From an uncultured Roseburia sp. (GTDB lineage Bacteria > Bacillota > Clostridia > Lachnospirales > Lachnospiraceae): a DNA stretch of 6,261 nt. Positions 5,943 through 6,261 of the stretch are shown here, piece after piece. A program made the position numbers and the translations under genes. Numbering within the stretch: the first letter of the stretch is position 1; the number at the start of each line of letters is the position of its first letter. The notes below the pieces were generated by a model. That model was not told the DNA's origin. It was given only the letters and a program-made list of their open reading frames with translations, and ran no database searches. The DNA is taken from assembly GCA_946055175.1 (NCBI GenBank), contig CAMGET010000084.1, positions 1 to 6,261 on the forward strand. The letters are read 5' to 3'.

Positions 5943-6261
5943 GTTTATCAGTAGAAACAGAGGTAGATGTTGAATTTGGTTTTGATTATGAAGCACTTGC
6001 AAAACGTGTCATTGAATTTGCATTAGAGCATGAGGAATTCCCTTATGAATGCGAAGTGAATCTTACTTTGACGGATAATGAAGGTATCCGCGAAATAAAT
6101 CGTACCTATCGCGAAATAGACAAGCCCACCGATGTCTTATCATTTCCATTGATAAACTATGAGAAAGCAGGTGATTTTTCAGCCTTAGAGGAAAACTATG
6201 ATGATAATTTTAATCCGGACACAGGAGGAATTATGTTAGGGGATATTATTATTTCTATGGA
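5939..6261 (+). CDS. ybeY: YbeY endoribonuclease / rRNA maturation factor (3'-truncated by window edge)
   Basis: The 107 visible codons run off the window end. Family signatures are VNLTLTDNEGIREINRTYREIDKPTDVLSFPL (40-71) and the later LGDIIISM (100-107). The zinc-binding three-histidine motif lies further downstream and cannot be checked. YbeY is a cytosolic metal-dependent RNase involved in 16S rRNA 3' end maturation and ribosome quality control. The acidic stretch between LSFPL and LGDI (about 72-99, including FSALEENYDDNFNP) is longer than in Escherichia coli; I recall similar inserts in clostridial members. The gene overlaps the preceding one by ATGA and has a strong Shine-Dalgarno. It follows phoH after one gene, as in many Firmicutes. 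Confidence 0.95.
   Translation, partial: MSLSVETEVDVEFGFDYEALAKRVIEFALEHEEFPYECEVNLTLTDNEGIREINRTYREIDKPTDVLSFPLINYEKAGDFSALEENYDDNFNPDTGGIMLGDIIISM

Overview
The window is AT-rich, tightly packed and coded entirely on the + strand. Its gene content points to a low-GC, endospore-forming Clostridia lineage, most likely near Lachnospiraceae. The family assignment is my inference from gene order (yqfC-yqfD-phoH-[pgpH position]-ybeY) and protein style; no database was consulted.

Layout: the 3' two thirds of folD (1-558) is followed by a 50-nt gap. Then comes an apparent operon with almost no spacing: a membrane protein with a zinc ribbon, TPR repeats and two chitobiase-C-terminal-like repeats (609-1751); rlmH (1748-2227, ATGA overlap); the sporulation genes yqfC (2252-2530) and yqfD (2533-3780); phoH (3767-4753, 14-nt overlap); a short PgpH-like membrane protein with a degenerate HD domain (4767-5942); and the 5' part of ybeY (5939-6261, ATGA overlap), cut by the window edge. 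I see no rRNA, tRNA, CRISPR, mobile element or rho-independent terminator, and no gene-free stretch longer than about 50 nt.

Functionally the block mixes one-carbon metabolism (folD), ribosome maturation and RNA quality control (rlmH, phoH, ybeY) and forespore engulfment-stage sporulation genes (yqfC, yqfD). The gene at the pgpH position would normally encode a c-di-AMP phosphodiesterase.

The most notable points are: (1) the pgpH-position protein is about half normal length, lacks the extracellular HDED domain and has lost most HD metal ligands, so it looks like a pseudoenzyme; (2) a perfect 13-bp inverted repeat lies inside yqfC; (3) the yqfC start region has no properly spaced Shine-Dalgarno, places its ATG in a hairpin arm, and contains a candidate sigma-E promoter that would give a nearly leaderless mRNA.
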